Below are positions 10,796 to 23,604 of a DNA stretch of 64,000 bases, in pieces (positions within the stretch are counted from its first letter, which is position 1; every line of letters begins with the position of its first letter). The notes beneath the pieces are model-generated. The model had not been told where the DNA came from. It worked only from the letters and a program-made list of their open reading frames with translations, and ran no database searches. The stretch is from contig CM024757.1 in NCBI GenBank assembly GCA_014218235.1, positions 147,821,371 to 147,885,370 on the forward strand. Direction: 5' to 3'. This DNA is from Colocasia esculenta. Its lineage: Eukaryota; Streptophyta; Magnoliopsida; Alismatales; Araceae. A program made the translations under genes and the position numbers.

Positions 10796-13700
10796 TCCTC
10801 CCCCTCTTAAAAAGAATGTGGTCCCCAAATTCATATGATCGTAAGGGAGGAAATGTCTTACCGAAAAGATCGGGGTAGTTCCGCCTGATGATTCCTTCCG
10901 GTTCCCATATGGCTTCTTCCATTCCGCGGTTATTCCATAAGACTTTAACCACATGGATGGGACGGTTCCTGAGCTGTTGTACCTTCCGTTCCAGTATCTT
11001 AATTGGATGCTCTTCGTATGTCACATCCTTGTTCAGCACCAACTTCTCGTGGCGAATGATGTGGGTAGGGTCATAGACATACTTCCTGAGCATGGAGACA
11101 TGGAACACATTGTGTACACATGCCAGATCCGGTGACAATGCCAGTCGATATGCAACCTCACCAATCCTTTCGAGTACTTCAAAAGGACCAATGAATCTGG
11201 TACTGAGCTTTCCTTTCACGCCAAATCTTTGGATGACACGTGTAGGTGACACCTTTAAGAACACGTGATCACCGACTTGGAATTCTAAGTCCCGCCTTCT
11301 TTTGTCGGCATAGCTCTTTTGTCTGGACTGAGCAGTCTTAATTAAGCCGGTCTCTAATCACTTGTATGTCCTTTGTGGTATGTTGCACCATGTCCGGGCC
11401 TAGCCATTCCTGTTCTCCAACCTCATTCCAGCATGCAGGAGATCTACAATTCCTTCCGTAGAGTGCTTCGAACGGTGCTATCTTGATGCTCACCTGGTAA
11501 CTGTTGTTATAGGCGAACTCGATAAGGGATAGATGCTCGTTCCAATATCCTTGGAAGTCTATGGTACAAGCTCTCAACATGTCTTCCACTATTGGTTGGT
11601 CCTTTCAGTTTGCCCATCAGTTTGTAGATGAAATGCGGTACTAAAGTTGAGTTTAATACCCAGTGCACCTTGCAGTCCTTTCCAAAAATGAGATGTGAAT
11701 CTCGAATCTCGATCCGAGACTATGGATGATGGAACACCATGTACTCTTACAATCTCTTTGACATATAAGGCAGCCAATACTTCTACCGACCACTTACTCT
11801 TTATAGGGAGAAAGTGAGCGGACTTAGTCAGTCGGTCAACAACAACCCATATGGCGTCGAGCCCACCACGAGTTTTGGGTAAACCCATGATGAAGTCCAT
11901 GCCAATGCTTTCCCACTTCCATTCCGGAATATCCAGCGGTCTGAGTACACCAGCAGGGTGCAGGTGTTCCGCTTTTACTTGTTGGCAAGTAAGGCAGTGA
12001 GCGGCATGTTCTGCTACCTCTCTCTTCATGTTCAGCCACCAAAATGTTCTTTTCATGTCTTGATACATTTTGATACCTCCTGGATGAATAGTGTACTTTG
12101 TCTTGTGAGCTTCATCCATTAGCTTCCTCTTCAGTTCTTCATTATCGGAGACGCATGTCCTCCCTTGAAAGACAAGCCTTCCATCTTCGGTCATAGCAAA
12201 GTCCGGTCTTTCGGCTAGAGTTTCCTTGACGCGAACTAAGAATGGATCATCATCTTGTTGAGCTTTGATCTCTTTTAGCAGATCAAATTGAATCTTGATA
12301 TTGGCAACCAAGACTCGATCATCCCTATGTTCAATATTTAAGTCTAACCTTGCGAATTGTTCCAGTAGTTGCATCTCGCCAAGGACTAGACTTGAAACAG
12401 ATGCCATTGGCTTCCTACTAAGAGCATCAGCCACGACATTACCCTTGTCTGGATGGTATTGGATGTTGAAGTCGAAATCCTTTAGATATTCTAGCCATCT
12501 TCTCTGTCTCATGTTGAGTTCTTTCTGGGAGAATAAATACTTCAGACTTTTATGGTCTGAGTAGACAGTGAACTTTTCTCCATAGAGGTAATGTCTCCAG
12601 ATTTTCAAGGCGAAGACCACGACAACCAACTCAATATCATGCATGGGGTAGTTGACTTCATGAGTCTTCAGTTGTCGAGAAGAGTAGGCGATAACTTTCT
12701 CCTTTTACATTAGTACACACCCTAGCCCAATCCCTGAGGCATCGGTGTAGACAGAGAAACCGTCTCCCTCTATTGGTAGAGCGAGAATAGGTGTGGAGGT
12801 CGGGCAATCTTTAAGAGTTTGAAAACTTTTCTCACACTCTTTACTCTAGGAGTATGGATTCTCCTTTCGTGTCAGTCGTGTGAGAGGAACGGCGATCTTG
12901 GAGAAGTCCTTGATAAACCGCCTGTAGTAGCCAGCTAGTCCCAAGAAACTTCTGATTTCTGTGACATTGGTTGGTCTCTCCCAGTTGAGTACAGCTTCAA
13001 CTTTGGAGGGATCAACAGAGATGTCATCCTTTGATATGACATGGCCCAAGAAAGACACTTCTTCGAGCCAGAATTCACACTTGCTAAGCTTTGCGTACAG
13101 TTTGTTGTCTCGCAAGACTTGCAGTGCAATCTTCAGGTGTTCTTCATGCTCTTCTTTGGTCTTTGAATAGATGAGGATATCATCGATGAAGACGACTATG
13201 AACTTATCAAGGTATGGCCGATATATGCTGTTCATGAGTTGCATAAAGGCTGCAGGAGCATTGGTTAGACCAAAAGGCATAACGACGAATTCATAATGTC
13301 CATGCCTGCTCCTGAAAGCCGTTTTGAAGATATCGTCATCCTTGATCCTCATTTGGTGATAGCCAGATCTAAGATCGATCTTGGAGAAATATTGAGGTCC
13401 AGATATTTGGTCGAATAGTTCATCGACCCTGGGCAATGGGTATTTGTTCTTGATGGCGAGCTGATTGAGTTGACAATAGTCGATGCATAGCCTCATCGAT
13501 CCATCTTTCTTCTTGACGAATAGTACATGTGCTCCCCATGGGGAAGTACTCGGTCTAATGAACGCCTTCTCTAATAGCTCCATCAGTTGCGTCTTCAGTT
13601 CTTTGAGCTCGGCAGGTGACATCCGGTACGGTTGACACGATACTGGGGCAGCTCCAGGGATCAACTCTATGGCGAAGTTGACATCTCGTTCCAGAAGAAT

Positions 13701-14319
13701 CCCTGGCAGATCTTCAGGAAACACATCGGGGTAATTCTGGACTATGTGGATGTCTTCTATCTTAGAATCCTTCTTTTTAACAACTACGGCTGCTAGGAAA
13801 GCAATGCATCCTTTCCTTATCATGTTGTGGGCTTTTATGGCGGATATTAGAGACATCCGTCTCTTATGTCTAATCTCGAAGAATGCCAATTTAGGAAAGT
13901 CACTAAAGGTCACCATTCTCTTCTTACAATCGACACTTGCCCCATAAGTGGACAACCAGTCGGCTCCCAAAATTACATCGTAGCCTTCCATGGGCATACA
14001 CACCAGATCGGCTTTTAGGTTATGGTCTCCGATCATTACATCGGCAGAGGGAAAGTATTTGTTCAATTCTGCTTTTCTCCTAGTGACGTTGTGACAGAGA
14101 ACTCACAACCCATGGATACAGGTTTTGCAGTCATGGTATCAACAAAGTTTTGAGATATAAAGGAATGAGTTGCTCCAGTATCAAATAAGACAAATGCTGA
14201 TAAGGAGAAAACTTGTAGAGTACCTTCTACCACGCCATTGTCCGTAGCGGGTTCCTCATCATGCAGGGCTTGCAGTCGGCCCTGTTTCTTAGGCGCATTA
14301 GGGCGCCTCTCATTCTCTT
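10791..14319 (-). pseudogene. pol: Tekay-type pol: protease, RT, RNase H, integrase, chromodomain (broken)
   Basis: Replicates and integrates the element in the host nucleus. The protease site FDTGATHSF is at about 14165-14195. RT (about 13600-12850) has MPFGLTNAPAAF and VVFIDDILIYS with the catalytic Asp pair. RNase H has VYSDHKSLKYLF and ADALSRK. Integrase has the HHCC zinc site ending HCLTCQQVKA, then MDFIMGLPK, SDRDSRFTSHFW and DGQTERTNQ, covering the D, D and E catalytic positions. The last 150 residues end in a chromodomain (IKILERKVQQLRNRPI to EEAIWEPEGIIRRNYP). Damage: a frameshift near 14080 between protease and RT, stops at about 12846 (Trp in relatives) and about 12705 (Gln in relatives), and two compensating single-base shifts near 11590 and 11340. 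The final stop lies 3-5 nt inside the 3' LTR. Confidence 0.9.
10796..10808 (-). other. Polypurine tract of the Tekay-type element
   Basis: On the minus strand this reads AAGAGGGGGAGGA immediately before the LTR start TGTAGC. It is where plus-strand DNA synthesis would be primed. The integrase reading frame runs through it. Confidence 0.85.
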
Positions 14320-15213
14320 TCAGTAGCGGGCACTCGGGGATGCGGTGCTCGCGACTCCCGCAGCGCAGGCACGCGCTGACTTTCCTCCAGCACTCGTCCG
14401 CGGTGTGACCTGGCTTGTCACAGTGCTTGCAGTTACTTTTTGTTGGAGTGTTGGAGACTGGGATCTTGGGTTTCCTTTCTTGGCTGGATCCCTCCGTAAT
14501 GTTGAAGGGACACTTCTTTCCGTTGTTCGGCTTAGCAGATGACTGACCGAGGTCATTTCCATTTTCACGAACTTCCCTTTGATACGGTCGGTGAAGTCCA
14601 TAGCATCTTCCAACAGCTGTGCTTTCTTCACCATCTCGGCATAGGTCTGGATGTCAAGAGGTGCTAGTTGGATAATATATTGAGGCTTAAGGCTGTTGAG
14701 GAAGCGCTTAGCCTTCATTCTCTCTGTGTTCACCAGGTGTTCAGCATATCGTGCCAGTCTTGAAAACTGGGCTTCATACTCGGCCACAGTCGAGCTTCGC
14801 TGTTTAAGAACAGCAAATTCTGCAGCCTTCCTTTCTTGGACACGCTCCGAGAAGTATTTGGAATTGAAGGCTTCTTTAAACTCGGTCCAGGTGAACTGGC
14901 CATTAGCTCTGGTCGCTTCAACAGACTCCCACCAAGCGCGGGCGTCCTTTTCCAGTTGGAATGTGGCTAGCAGCAGCTTATCCCCCGCTGCACATTGCAT
15001 GACGTGGAAAATTCTTTTCGTCTCCTTGAGCCAGTGCTCAGCTTCATCCAGATCCGTGGATCCACTGAACCTAGGTGGGTTCAGACTCCTGAAGTTGTGA
15101 TGCAGGTCGCCTGCAACACGATTGCCACCTCCTTGGGTAGCTTGCACAATCGCGCGCGTCAGTTCCTGGATGGTTTGTTGCATGTCCCTCATTTCAGCAT
15201 GTTCAACAGTCAT
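14320..15213 (-). pseudogene. gag: Tekay-type gag (capsid and nucleocapsid), frameshifted near its end
   Basis: Structural protein that packages element RNA into virus-like particles. It starts MTVEHAEMRD at 15213. A capsid domain follows (FRSLNPPRFSGSTDLDEAEHWL, then DARAWWES and FKEAFNSKYF). The two zinc knuckles, CKHCDKPGHTADEC and CLRCGSREHRIPEC (about 14345-14440), lie in another frame, so a frameshift near 14450-14470 separates them from the capsid. The ATG is about 200 nt inside the 5' LTR, a normal leader length. Confidence 0.9.
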
Positions 15214-15395
15214 CTTTGTTGCTTAGTTCCTACAAAAATAACTTACTGTTATGATATTGATGTGAAATTTAATTCGTGCGTGTGTGAGTTTATTTTAGCT
15301 AGTTACTCTTGGCTCTAACCACAACTCACATAGGTAGGATAATTGACTCTCGTCGAGGCTGGTCAACCTAGATCATCCTATACTTAAGAATAACC

Positions 15396-15410
15396 TAGGC
15401 TCTGATACCA
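15396..15410 (-). other. Primer-binding site, initiator-Met tRNA type
   Basis: On the minus strand it reads TGGTATCAGAGCCTA, complementary to the 3' end of plant initiator methionine tRNA. It lies 6 nt from the LTR edge at 15417. Confidence 0.9.
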
Positions 15411-15416
15411 CAAAAT

Positions 15417-18400
15417 TGTCATGCCCCGACACGGAATATCGGAATGCGAGGTAGTTGCAAGTAAAACGGGTGCAGAGCAAGTACTAGACATCAAACCATG
15501 GCACAATGAATAATACTAAAGCAAATACCTTTCATTAATAACTTTCCAAATGTCTAGTTACAACCACTAATATCAGAGCCAATTCTATAGGGCCCAATTA
15601 CATTGAATAAAAGTAAAAGACTAACTAAGAGTCTAACATATTGCTAGGACGCTAGGGTACTCGTGATGTCACTCCTGTTCGTTCCCGTCCTCTTGAGTGT
15701 ATGTATCATCATCGGTTTCACCTGAGAACACAACGACAAATAACGCAGGGTGAGCGATAACGCCCAGTATGACTTAAATCTCAATGGCCAAGCAAGCTTT
15801 AAATAGTTAATGCATTAAAGGCAGAGTAACTAATGATAGAGCGAGAGAATCAAGTAAAAGATAGCAGGATAGCACGTGAACAAAATAGCACAACTTTCCA
15901 TATATAGCAAGAGTGTCGAGTATAGCACAAAATAGCAAGATGGCCATAGCACAAATAGCACAAAATATAGCAATAGCACAGCGAGTATAACATAGCACTT
16001 TGTTTGTCTTGTAGACAACGAGAGAATATAGCACTTTTGATTGTCATATAGATAGTCAAGATGGATAGCACTCGAGTGTAATGCCAAACACTCTGATCAT
16101 TTAACTCCCATGGGCACTAGCACTTTCGGGCGCACATCCCAGGACCAGATCGGGCCCTTTATATATTGCCAGGCATTGATTATATTGTTTATCTTTAGAC
16201 AATCAGTCAATGGCCAATATAGAGTACCAAGAAATAGATGAGAGCACTATATGAATAGATGAGATAGTAGAGAGAGCGTGCATAGATGAGTGAGTAAAGT
16301 AGAGATGAGAGCTAGAGGACATTGCACGTAACACGTCGAGTAAACCGGCGATAGTAACAGTTGCACAACACGTGCACTCAGTGTTGGCAATCAGGTGGAA
16401 CTCACTACCTTTCCGCTGGCCATTTAAGCACAAGTCCAGAGGTCCGACGTGATTCAAGATGAGAGTGAACTTCTAATGGCCGTTTGGATCGTATTGATCC
16501 CTAAAGGGTTTCATAGGTGTTAGGGTACAACCCGCTCGTCGACCATGTGAGAATCCATGGATAGAGGAGACTTACAGAGGCCTTGAACAAAGACTCACTA
16601 GTCTGGCAGAAGGAGTATCGACGGAGAGTTCGTCCAAGTCAAGAAAGTGTGTATATAGAAACAAGTGCTCGACGTTCTAGAGGAATTCTAGAACAGTGGA
16701 GCGTCGGTATCGGTGTTCCAAAACATCGCGAGAGAAAACGTACACAAGTATAATTAAGCATGAGGTAATTTAATTACATAAATTACCAGATAAATTATGT
16801 AACATGTTCATGCCAATTAAGCCATATTGTATGGTTCAAAGTGTAAGACCCTCGAATTTTCCGTCGTATGTTTTCGTACTTATGTGTGTATATTGTGTTG
16901 AGTATGTATGTACGTATTTACGTAGATATTAAAATAGTATAATTAGTGTACATGTGTTTATATTAAACGTAATAATGTATGTATTGCATGATGATAGTAT
17001 GAATATAATGTTACGTACATATTGCAAGTATAGAAGCTGGTATGCTTGGTTTCTGCATAAATTAGGGTTCTGGCCGAAGGCCCTTTTAGCGTCAATCCCC
17101 AGGCCGTTGAGGTGGTGTTAGCGTCCAGCCCTGGACGCCAACCCTAATTCCGGCGTCTAGCGATCTGGACGTCGACTTCTCTGGCCTGCATGCGCAGCAG
17201 AGCTGCAAACTTCTGAAGCAAGGTATGACAACCATTGGGGGGATGTCCCCCAACGGCTCTGAGGCTGTCTAATCGGCATGGTGAGTGGGTGAGGGGCTCT
17301 CCTACACCCTGAACCTGGATTTGGCCTCTCCCACCTCTCATTTTCACCCTTGCAAGAGGAGAGAAGAAGAGAGAAAAACCTAGAGCATTCTGTGAGAAAA
17401 CCCCATTTTAGAACCCTCAAATCCGATCCCTTGAGAGCTGGATTGGAGATCTTCTGCATCAAGGAGGGAGCTAAAGCAAAGGGGAAGGCTTCTCCATCAT
17501 CCCCTCGGCGTGGAGATCACCCAGGAGCCCGGAGGAAGGCGATCTTGGAGGCACTTCTGCAACTTCTTGGAACTGCCCAAGGAGGTCTTCTTCGAGCCAT
17601 AAACCTCTTGGAGGAATTTTAGAGAGGCAAGTGACCTATCTATGGTGTCCCCGTATGAGTCTAGGTGGTTTTTGACATTTTTATGGAATTTTCCTCGAGT
17701 CCTAGACCCTCCGATTCACCCAAGATTTAGAGCTCAGGTCTGTGTTTCTGCACAGACCTGAGTAAACGGCAAGGTCCCTGGACGCCCAGTTCATCCTTGG
17801 CGTCCATCGACCATGCCGCTGACTCTGAGTCAGCGGCCAGAGACCGCCGTCTAGTTCTTCTGAACAGAACAGTGAGCTGTTCTGTCCCTCTTGTATATTA
17901 ATTTCGGTATGTTTTATGCGATGAGGATATATTGTACCCCTTATACTCTATGTATATTGTGCATTGTGGTTGTGGATGAATGTGATGTAATGGTGAATGT
18001 GGGGTAATGACATCTTGTAAAATTGTGAGCATAAACTGTAGATAACTTTTGCAAATTAATGTTCCATGATTAGGATTAGTTAAATGTCTTGTTTTCAGTC
18101 TATTCATGAAGAATTGTGGGACATGTATGTATGTTCTGAATTTTTGGTAATTCATGCATACTTGTGGAATTGCTAGTAAGTTCGGTTCGGTAAAATGAAA
18201 GCATGTAAAAATGGTTTGTGGTAACGGATTTATAGATGTATGAATTAGGATGATGTTGTATTCTGAAATCATGCGTTAGTATTCTCTGTGCAAAATAGTA
18301 AGTGGATGAATTTCAAATGTGTTAGACCCATGTTAGCTTAAGTTGTGAATAATATGCTAATTAGGGTTTGATTTTCTGTAAATCCTATTTAGCTCAGAAA

Positions 18401-21400
18401 AATCTGAAAAATTAAGGGTATGATTTGGAACCCGAAAACAACATGTGGTAAAATTTCAAGTCAATTGGAACAGTAAATAAAAAGTTATGCGCTTTCATGT
18501 GAAATGTGATAATTCGTGCATATGATCGAAATGTGATTAGATTTTGTTTAAACCCAGCATGATTAATGTGTTTACTGTGTGTTGAACCTTGAAAAATCTG
18601 TAGTACCATGTCAGGAAAAACAGAGGTGTTCATGTGAGTAAGAAAGTGTGAATGTAATGAAGAGTGTCAAGTGTAAAACCATGTGTAAAACGGTAAATGT
18701 GTAAAAGTGTAAATTGTGCCAATGTGATACTGCTTCCGAGAAGACAGTGGAGCCGTATCAGGGAAAAGTCCCCCTGAGAAAGTTCATTGTGTTAAGTGAC
18801 CCTAAGGGCATTAGGGGGAAATCCTGGAGGTGGACAAGTACCACTGGTTAGGGTGGAGACTTGTTCTCCCGGTCTGCGCAGTCCAAGAGTCGCCATTGTA
18901 TTGCCTAGATGGCGTCTATGTGATGTGATGTGTTTGTGTCCTTCTTTGGTGGTTTGGACTATGTGTCACGGCACCTAAAATATGTGTAAGTGAAATGTGT
19001 AAAGTGTATGTGACCATGTGTAAATGTGTAAGTGATATGTGAATGTGTATGTGTAAAGTGAACCATGTGAAAGAGGAAACTAGTGTAAAGAAAGATGTGA
19101 AATCTTAGATATGTAAATGTGTTATAGAAACCATGTGAAACTAAATCTGAAACCAAGTGAATTCAGAAAATGCATGTTATTATTCTCATGTTTATGTGTG
19201 CAAAAGCGTTTAGAATCCATGATAGAACAACAAATGAGTATGTGATAAAATGGCATGATGGATTGTGCATGTGTTATGTTTAAGCAACGTTGTAGCTTTC
19301 ATGTGTAGGTTTATAGTCATTGACCATGTGAAACCAGCAACCTAAAGCATGATAAAAAGTTATGTATGTACTTAAGAACATGTGGAATCCATGCTAATTA
19401 TGTTCCCCGTTCATGTATGTAAATTGTTCATGTCATAGCTCTCACGTTTTGATTAAAGTCTCATGAGTGAATTGAATAGAAACCATGTGATAGGTGAATG
19501 TTATTTTTGAAATCTGAAAGCATGCGTTATGTATAAAATTGTAGAACCTTCATGATAGGTTGAAAACTTAAATGGACTAGCATGCTATGTGTTGCAAAGT
19601 GTAATGTGCGTGTAGAAACACTAGGACTTGTACGTGTATATCATGCATAGTGTTACTTGCTGAGTCCCTGGACTCACTCCTTGCTTCGGCGTACAGGTAT
19701 AGTTGGTGACCAGTACCCCTAGGAGGCAGCAGAGACGGACTCCGCGTGGAGACTAGCCAGTTTTTGAGATCTTTGTGATTGTGTACTTCATAGTATGTAC
19801 TTGAACATTGTATTAGGATTATCATTAAAAGAATGTAATATGTGGACATTTTGTATCTCTATCTCAGCAATTTAATTCAGGTGAATTTAGTTCCTTTTTG
19901 TAATTGTAAACTGCATGTATGTTTAATGTGGATGATGATGAATGGAGATAGTTCTCTTTTACTTCCGCTACTCTGTTATATATATTCGCGTGTATCTCAG
20001 CTGTTTGTATCGTTGGGTAAATGTCCCACTGTGGCTGGCAGCACTCGCTATACCGACGTGGGTTGGTATAACCGTACCGGTATAATGAGGGCCGTCACAC
20101 AAAGTGTGTGCTTTGTGTGAGAGAAATCATAGACATGACAAGAATCAAGTGTATATCTTTTAAGCAATTATACCAAGTAAGACTATAACAATTTATTTAA
20201 TGCGATGATGACTATTAACAGAAGTATAGACACTGTAAGGAGCTCGAGTATGAAGAATCAAGGTTTTTTCTGTAAAATGATCCAGATCGCGACGCACCCC
20301 CGTGAGGGTAGCGACGAGGTCAGGGCAGATCACGACAAGGGCTTGCACTGAACGCAACAGGTTGTTCAGAACAGGCGCTGAGATCGCGACGGGGTCCTGC
20401 AAGGATCGCGACAGGTCGGTCAGGACAGGCGCACGGATCGCGACGGCAGTGTCCGTCGCGTTCAGAACGCGACGGTTAATGCTGTCGTGACAAGGCCTCG
20501 GAACTCGGCCTATCAGGCCGTCACGTTCACAGGGCCTGCGTCTGAGTCCGACAGGGAGTCAGACATGTCTTGGATTGTGGTTCAAGAGTTGCCCTTCTTG
20601 ACACAGAGGGATTCAAAAATATAGAACTAATTATACAAGCAACGAAAAATCATGAAACAAGTTGCAGGTTGATCTAAACATGCGTGAGAACTTACAGTAA
20701 ATAGGAATTCGAAAACGGATATGTTTTTGACAGGTCTCAATCAAGTCAAACATGAAAGATAATAAACTGCAAACAGTGGGGATGCAAGAATTTATTCGCA
20801 AGATAGAGTTGATGTAAATTAGGGCTTTTAGGGGCAAAAGATCCCTAACAGCCATTAGTATCTCCAGTAAAATTGTTGTAGCACGAAGTCAAGTGTACAT
20901 GGAGAACAAGAGCTAACAAGGGGGTTCGAGGTCATGTAATTTGCAGAACATGGAAAATCAAGAAGTAATTATTGGCAAGATGATAAATCAAGTAACTTGA
21001 GGGGTTTGTTCCTATCATATGGAACAACTAAAGTCGAAATCTTTTTAATTTTGCTCGTAAGAATGCCTACCTTTCACGTTTTTCATCTTCTAGGGTTTGA
21101 AGATGAAGAACTCGAAAGTAGCTTTCATAGATCTTCCTCTCCACGATTTCTCCTCCTCTTGGCTTCTCCTTCTGGTCCAACAACCTCTTGGCACGAGCTA
21201 GGGCCGTCATGAGGGTTTTAGAGAAGTATTTAAGCTCCCCATAATTCCATTTCCTAGTTTAAGTCTAATTCCCATTTAATTCTGAGTTTCTTATTTTCCT
21301 CTCCCCTTTTTAAGCAAGAGATCTCCTAATTGGGTTGAGAGAGAAGGGATTTCGTGGCCAAGCAATTGGGGTAGGTTTAGGATTCCAAATCCAACTCAAA

Positions 21401-21692
21401 CCACTTATTTTAATACATTAAATACCCTCTTTTTATTTAAGTAATATTTTAGTTACGAATTAAGATAATTTCCCATTATTCTCCTTTTTATAAATCCAAT
21501 TTTGTCCCACTAAATTTCAATGGGTCCATTTAATAAAGCCCGTTACTTCTTTTCTTTTAATGGGTTTTAGTAATTTCTCTTTCCATTAATTTTCTATTTA
21601 ATTTATTTTTTATTTAATTTCCTATTAATTTAATTAGTTTTCTTTTTATATTATTAAATTTTTATTTTTCGAAAAAAATCCAGGTTGCTACA
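15417..21692 (-). repeat. 5' LTR of the Tekay-type element, interrupted by a solo LTR
   Basis: The two halves, 15417-16841 and 20100-21692, together match the 3' LTR at 7778-10795 from end to end. Visible differences from that copy are largely C/T and G/A changes, as expected for methylated cytosines. The match breaks at 16841 and resumes at 20100 with CAAAG repeated on both sides of the insertion. Confidence 0.93.
16842..20099 (+). mobile_element. Nested 3.26-kb solo LTR, gypsy type
   Basis: Begins TGTAAGACCCTCG and ends GGCCGTCACA, with perfect target duplication CAAAG at 16837-16841 and 20100-20104. The termini match the TGTA...ACA style of Tekay-type LTRs, and their order suggests plus orientation. 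No gag, pol, primer site or purine tract is present, so this is a solo LTR left by recombination between two LTRs. The interior is noncoding. A gtgtaaatgtg-rich stretch spans about 18650-19150. The insertion is younger than the host element. Confidence 0.9.
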
Positions 21693-22130
21693 TAGGGGGT
21701 AGCTTTTCTTACAAATTTTGAAAAAAAAATTCATAAAAATTTAAAATTTCCTTAAAATTAAGTATATATTTTAAGTATATATCTTAAAATCAAAAATTTT
21801 AAATTTTTTAATGAAGATAAATAGAGTCAAAGTATGAAGTTGATTGAGGGTTACCCATGAGTAGGGGGGGGGGGGGGGTAAAGGGGTGGTAACCCAAAAC
21901 TTCACTTGTGGTGGGGGGGGGGGGGGTTGGCTAACCGTGAGCAACCCCACTTACCCCCTTAACCTGGGGGCTAACTCTGCCCCACCTCTGCAGGTGGGTA
22001 AGTTTTTTTTTTTGTAAATGTTTTTTAAAAATTTAGTATAAAATTATAAATAATATTTTATATCTCTTAAAATCAAATCTTTTTAAAATTTTTGATGAAG
22101 ATAAATAGAGTCAAAGTAGAATATTGCCTG
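21693..22130. repeat. GGGTAACC-rich foldback repeat, right part
   Basis: Continues the repeat interrupted by the Tekay-type element. It has poly-G tracts at about 21866-21880 and 21913-21926 and ggtgggtaagt near 21991. A gataaatagagtcaaagta block occurs twice (about 21818 and 22095) and resembles the left flank near 7400. No coding potential seen. Confidence 0.55.
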
Positions 22131-22137
22131 TGTGAAG

Positions 22138-22235
22138 TGAGGTCGACCCTAGAAGACTTCTGAGGTCGACCTCGTCATAAACAGGGTCGACCCCAATTTT
22201 GTGGAGTCGACCCCGCAACCCTAGGGGGATTTAAA
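22138..22235. repeat. GGTCGACC motif cluster, left
   Basis: Five to six copies of ggtcgacc/gtcgaccc variants occur within about 100 bases, just before the accessory ORF at 22318-23604. A larger cluster of the same motif follows that ORF (24050-24405), so both probably belong to one degraded SIRE-type element. Confidence 0.75.
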
Positions 22236-22465
22236 GGGTCGGCCTTCCCCCTTTTTGTTCCCACTGGAACTGCCACCGTGATCTCCCTTCTCTCCTCTTC
22301 TCTTCTTCCTTGCGCCGGTGGACCCCTTCTGTTCCTCCCTCGAGTGTAGACGACCTCCTCCTATTCTCCTTCCTCTTTGCACTGGTCGACCCTTCTTCCT
22401 CTTTGCACTCCTCTGTTTCCTCTACCCTTGTTTCTTCTTCTTCCAAACTCTTCTTTCCATATCAG

Positions 22466-23604
22466 ATGGCTCCCCCTGGCGTGGTGACAAGGGAAAGGCA
22501 GTGGCAGTGGCTGGTGATGATCAGACTCCCTCCAAGAGATCTCGAGGTAGCAGTGGAGCCCCAAATCGAAGCTTTGACGGTAATAATTTTCGTAGTCTCA
22601 AGGCATTTGATCTCTTCACCACCAATATATCACGTAGGAAGGTGCATTTTGGGAAAATGATTAATTTTGACTTCTTTCAAAGTAATGGGGTTGATCTTGC
22701 ATGCATCTTTGAGACATTGGGATGAGGACATTATGTCACCTTGAATGAAGTGGTTTACTCTCACTTGGTTAGTCTCTTTTATGCAAATTTGGAGGAGGAT
22801 GAGGACAAGAAAATGAGTACTTATGTGAAAGGGATCCATATTTCTCTTAGAGTTTCAATGCTTTCGAAAGTGATGCGTATTCCATATAAGCACGGGGTTA
22901 AATATGTCGATCGGTTAGACAATCGTCGGGAAGCTTATGAAAGAGTATTGGGAATTGAGATTGGGAACCAACTATTTGAGCGTGTGAATGCCAACTCTTT
23001 TCCGGCCTACCATCGATTTCTTCACAAGATTGTTTGCTCTATTCTCATTCCAAGGACTGGTAGCATGGATGGAGTCACCGATGATCATATCCTTTTAATT
23101 CAAGGACTTCTAGATGGCACTCTTGTGGACCTACCAAATATCACATTGAACACCATGCGGGATGTAGTAGGCACGGCTAAGCGTATACTTCTTTTTGGTA
23201 TGGTGATTACCCGCATCTTGAAGAAATTCAAAGTCAGTTTTGCTGGTGAAGATTACCAAACATTGACAATGTTTGATGTGATTAATGGGAGTACTCTCGC
23301 ACGTATGAGGATGACTATTGAAAATGGATCTTTTGTTCGCACGGGTACTCGGTCTCCTTACAAAGTGCAGGACCTCCAACATGATGAAGATGGTGATGAA
23401 TTCAATCTGTCTACTCCAGGCTCCTCTAGACCTCCTGCTCCTCCCTTAGACCAGCTGACTCATCTGTTTGATATGCTCAATACCAATATGAATGCTCGTT
23501 TTGACTCTTTGGACAATCGCTTTGTATCCTTGGACAATCGCTTTGTATCCTTGGAAGCTCATGTTGAAGAGCTTCAGTTCGATGTTTCTATTCTCAAGGG
23601 ATAG
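22466..23604 (+). pseudogene. SIRE-type accessory ORF, copy 1 (plant transposon protein family), nearly intact
   Basis: Function unknown. The protein has the hallmarks of the 'putative plant transposon protein' family (PF20167 by recognition): a basic N-terminus (KRSRGSSG), a YVKGIHISLRVSML segment, NSFPAYHRFLHKIVCSILIPRTG (about 22985-23060), then DHILLIQGLL. The C-terminal third is Pro-rich (about 23420-23450) followed by a short heptad-like stretch with a duplicated LDNRFVS (about 23506-23550). An ATG at 22466 starts in a different frame from the body, implying an indel near 22478-22490. One TGA (22723-22725) interrupts the body frame, probably a former Trp. The same fold of motifs recurs at 31068-32675 (minus) and 39954-42184 (plus). 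No transmembrane segment is evident, so the old label 'env-like' is weak. Confidence 0.7.

Larger units (their letters stand above)
7778..21692 (-). mobile_element. Tekay/Del-type Ty3/gypsy chromovirus with a nested solo LTR
   Basis: A complete element in minus orientation: 3' LTR 7778-10795, purine tract, pol, gag, primer-binding site, 5' LTR 15417-21692. The 5' LTR is about twice as long because a 3258-bp solo LTR with its 5-bp duplication sits inside it. Domain order is gag, protease, RT, RNase H, integrase, chromodomain, which defines a chromovirus. Flanks are GAGGG (7773-7777) and TAGGG (21693-21697), a 5-bp duplication with one mismatch. The two LTRs differ at many sites, so the insertion is not recent, and gag-pol carries stops and frameshifts. 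It cannot now make its own proteins intact. Confidence 0.9.

Noticed and set aside
18960..19160. Gene-like ORF in the solo LTR
   Set aside because: A gtgtaaatgtg-rich low-complexity stretch; composition is not protein-like.
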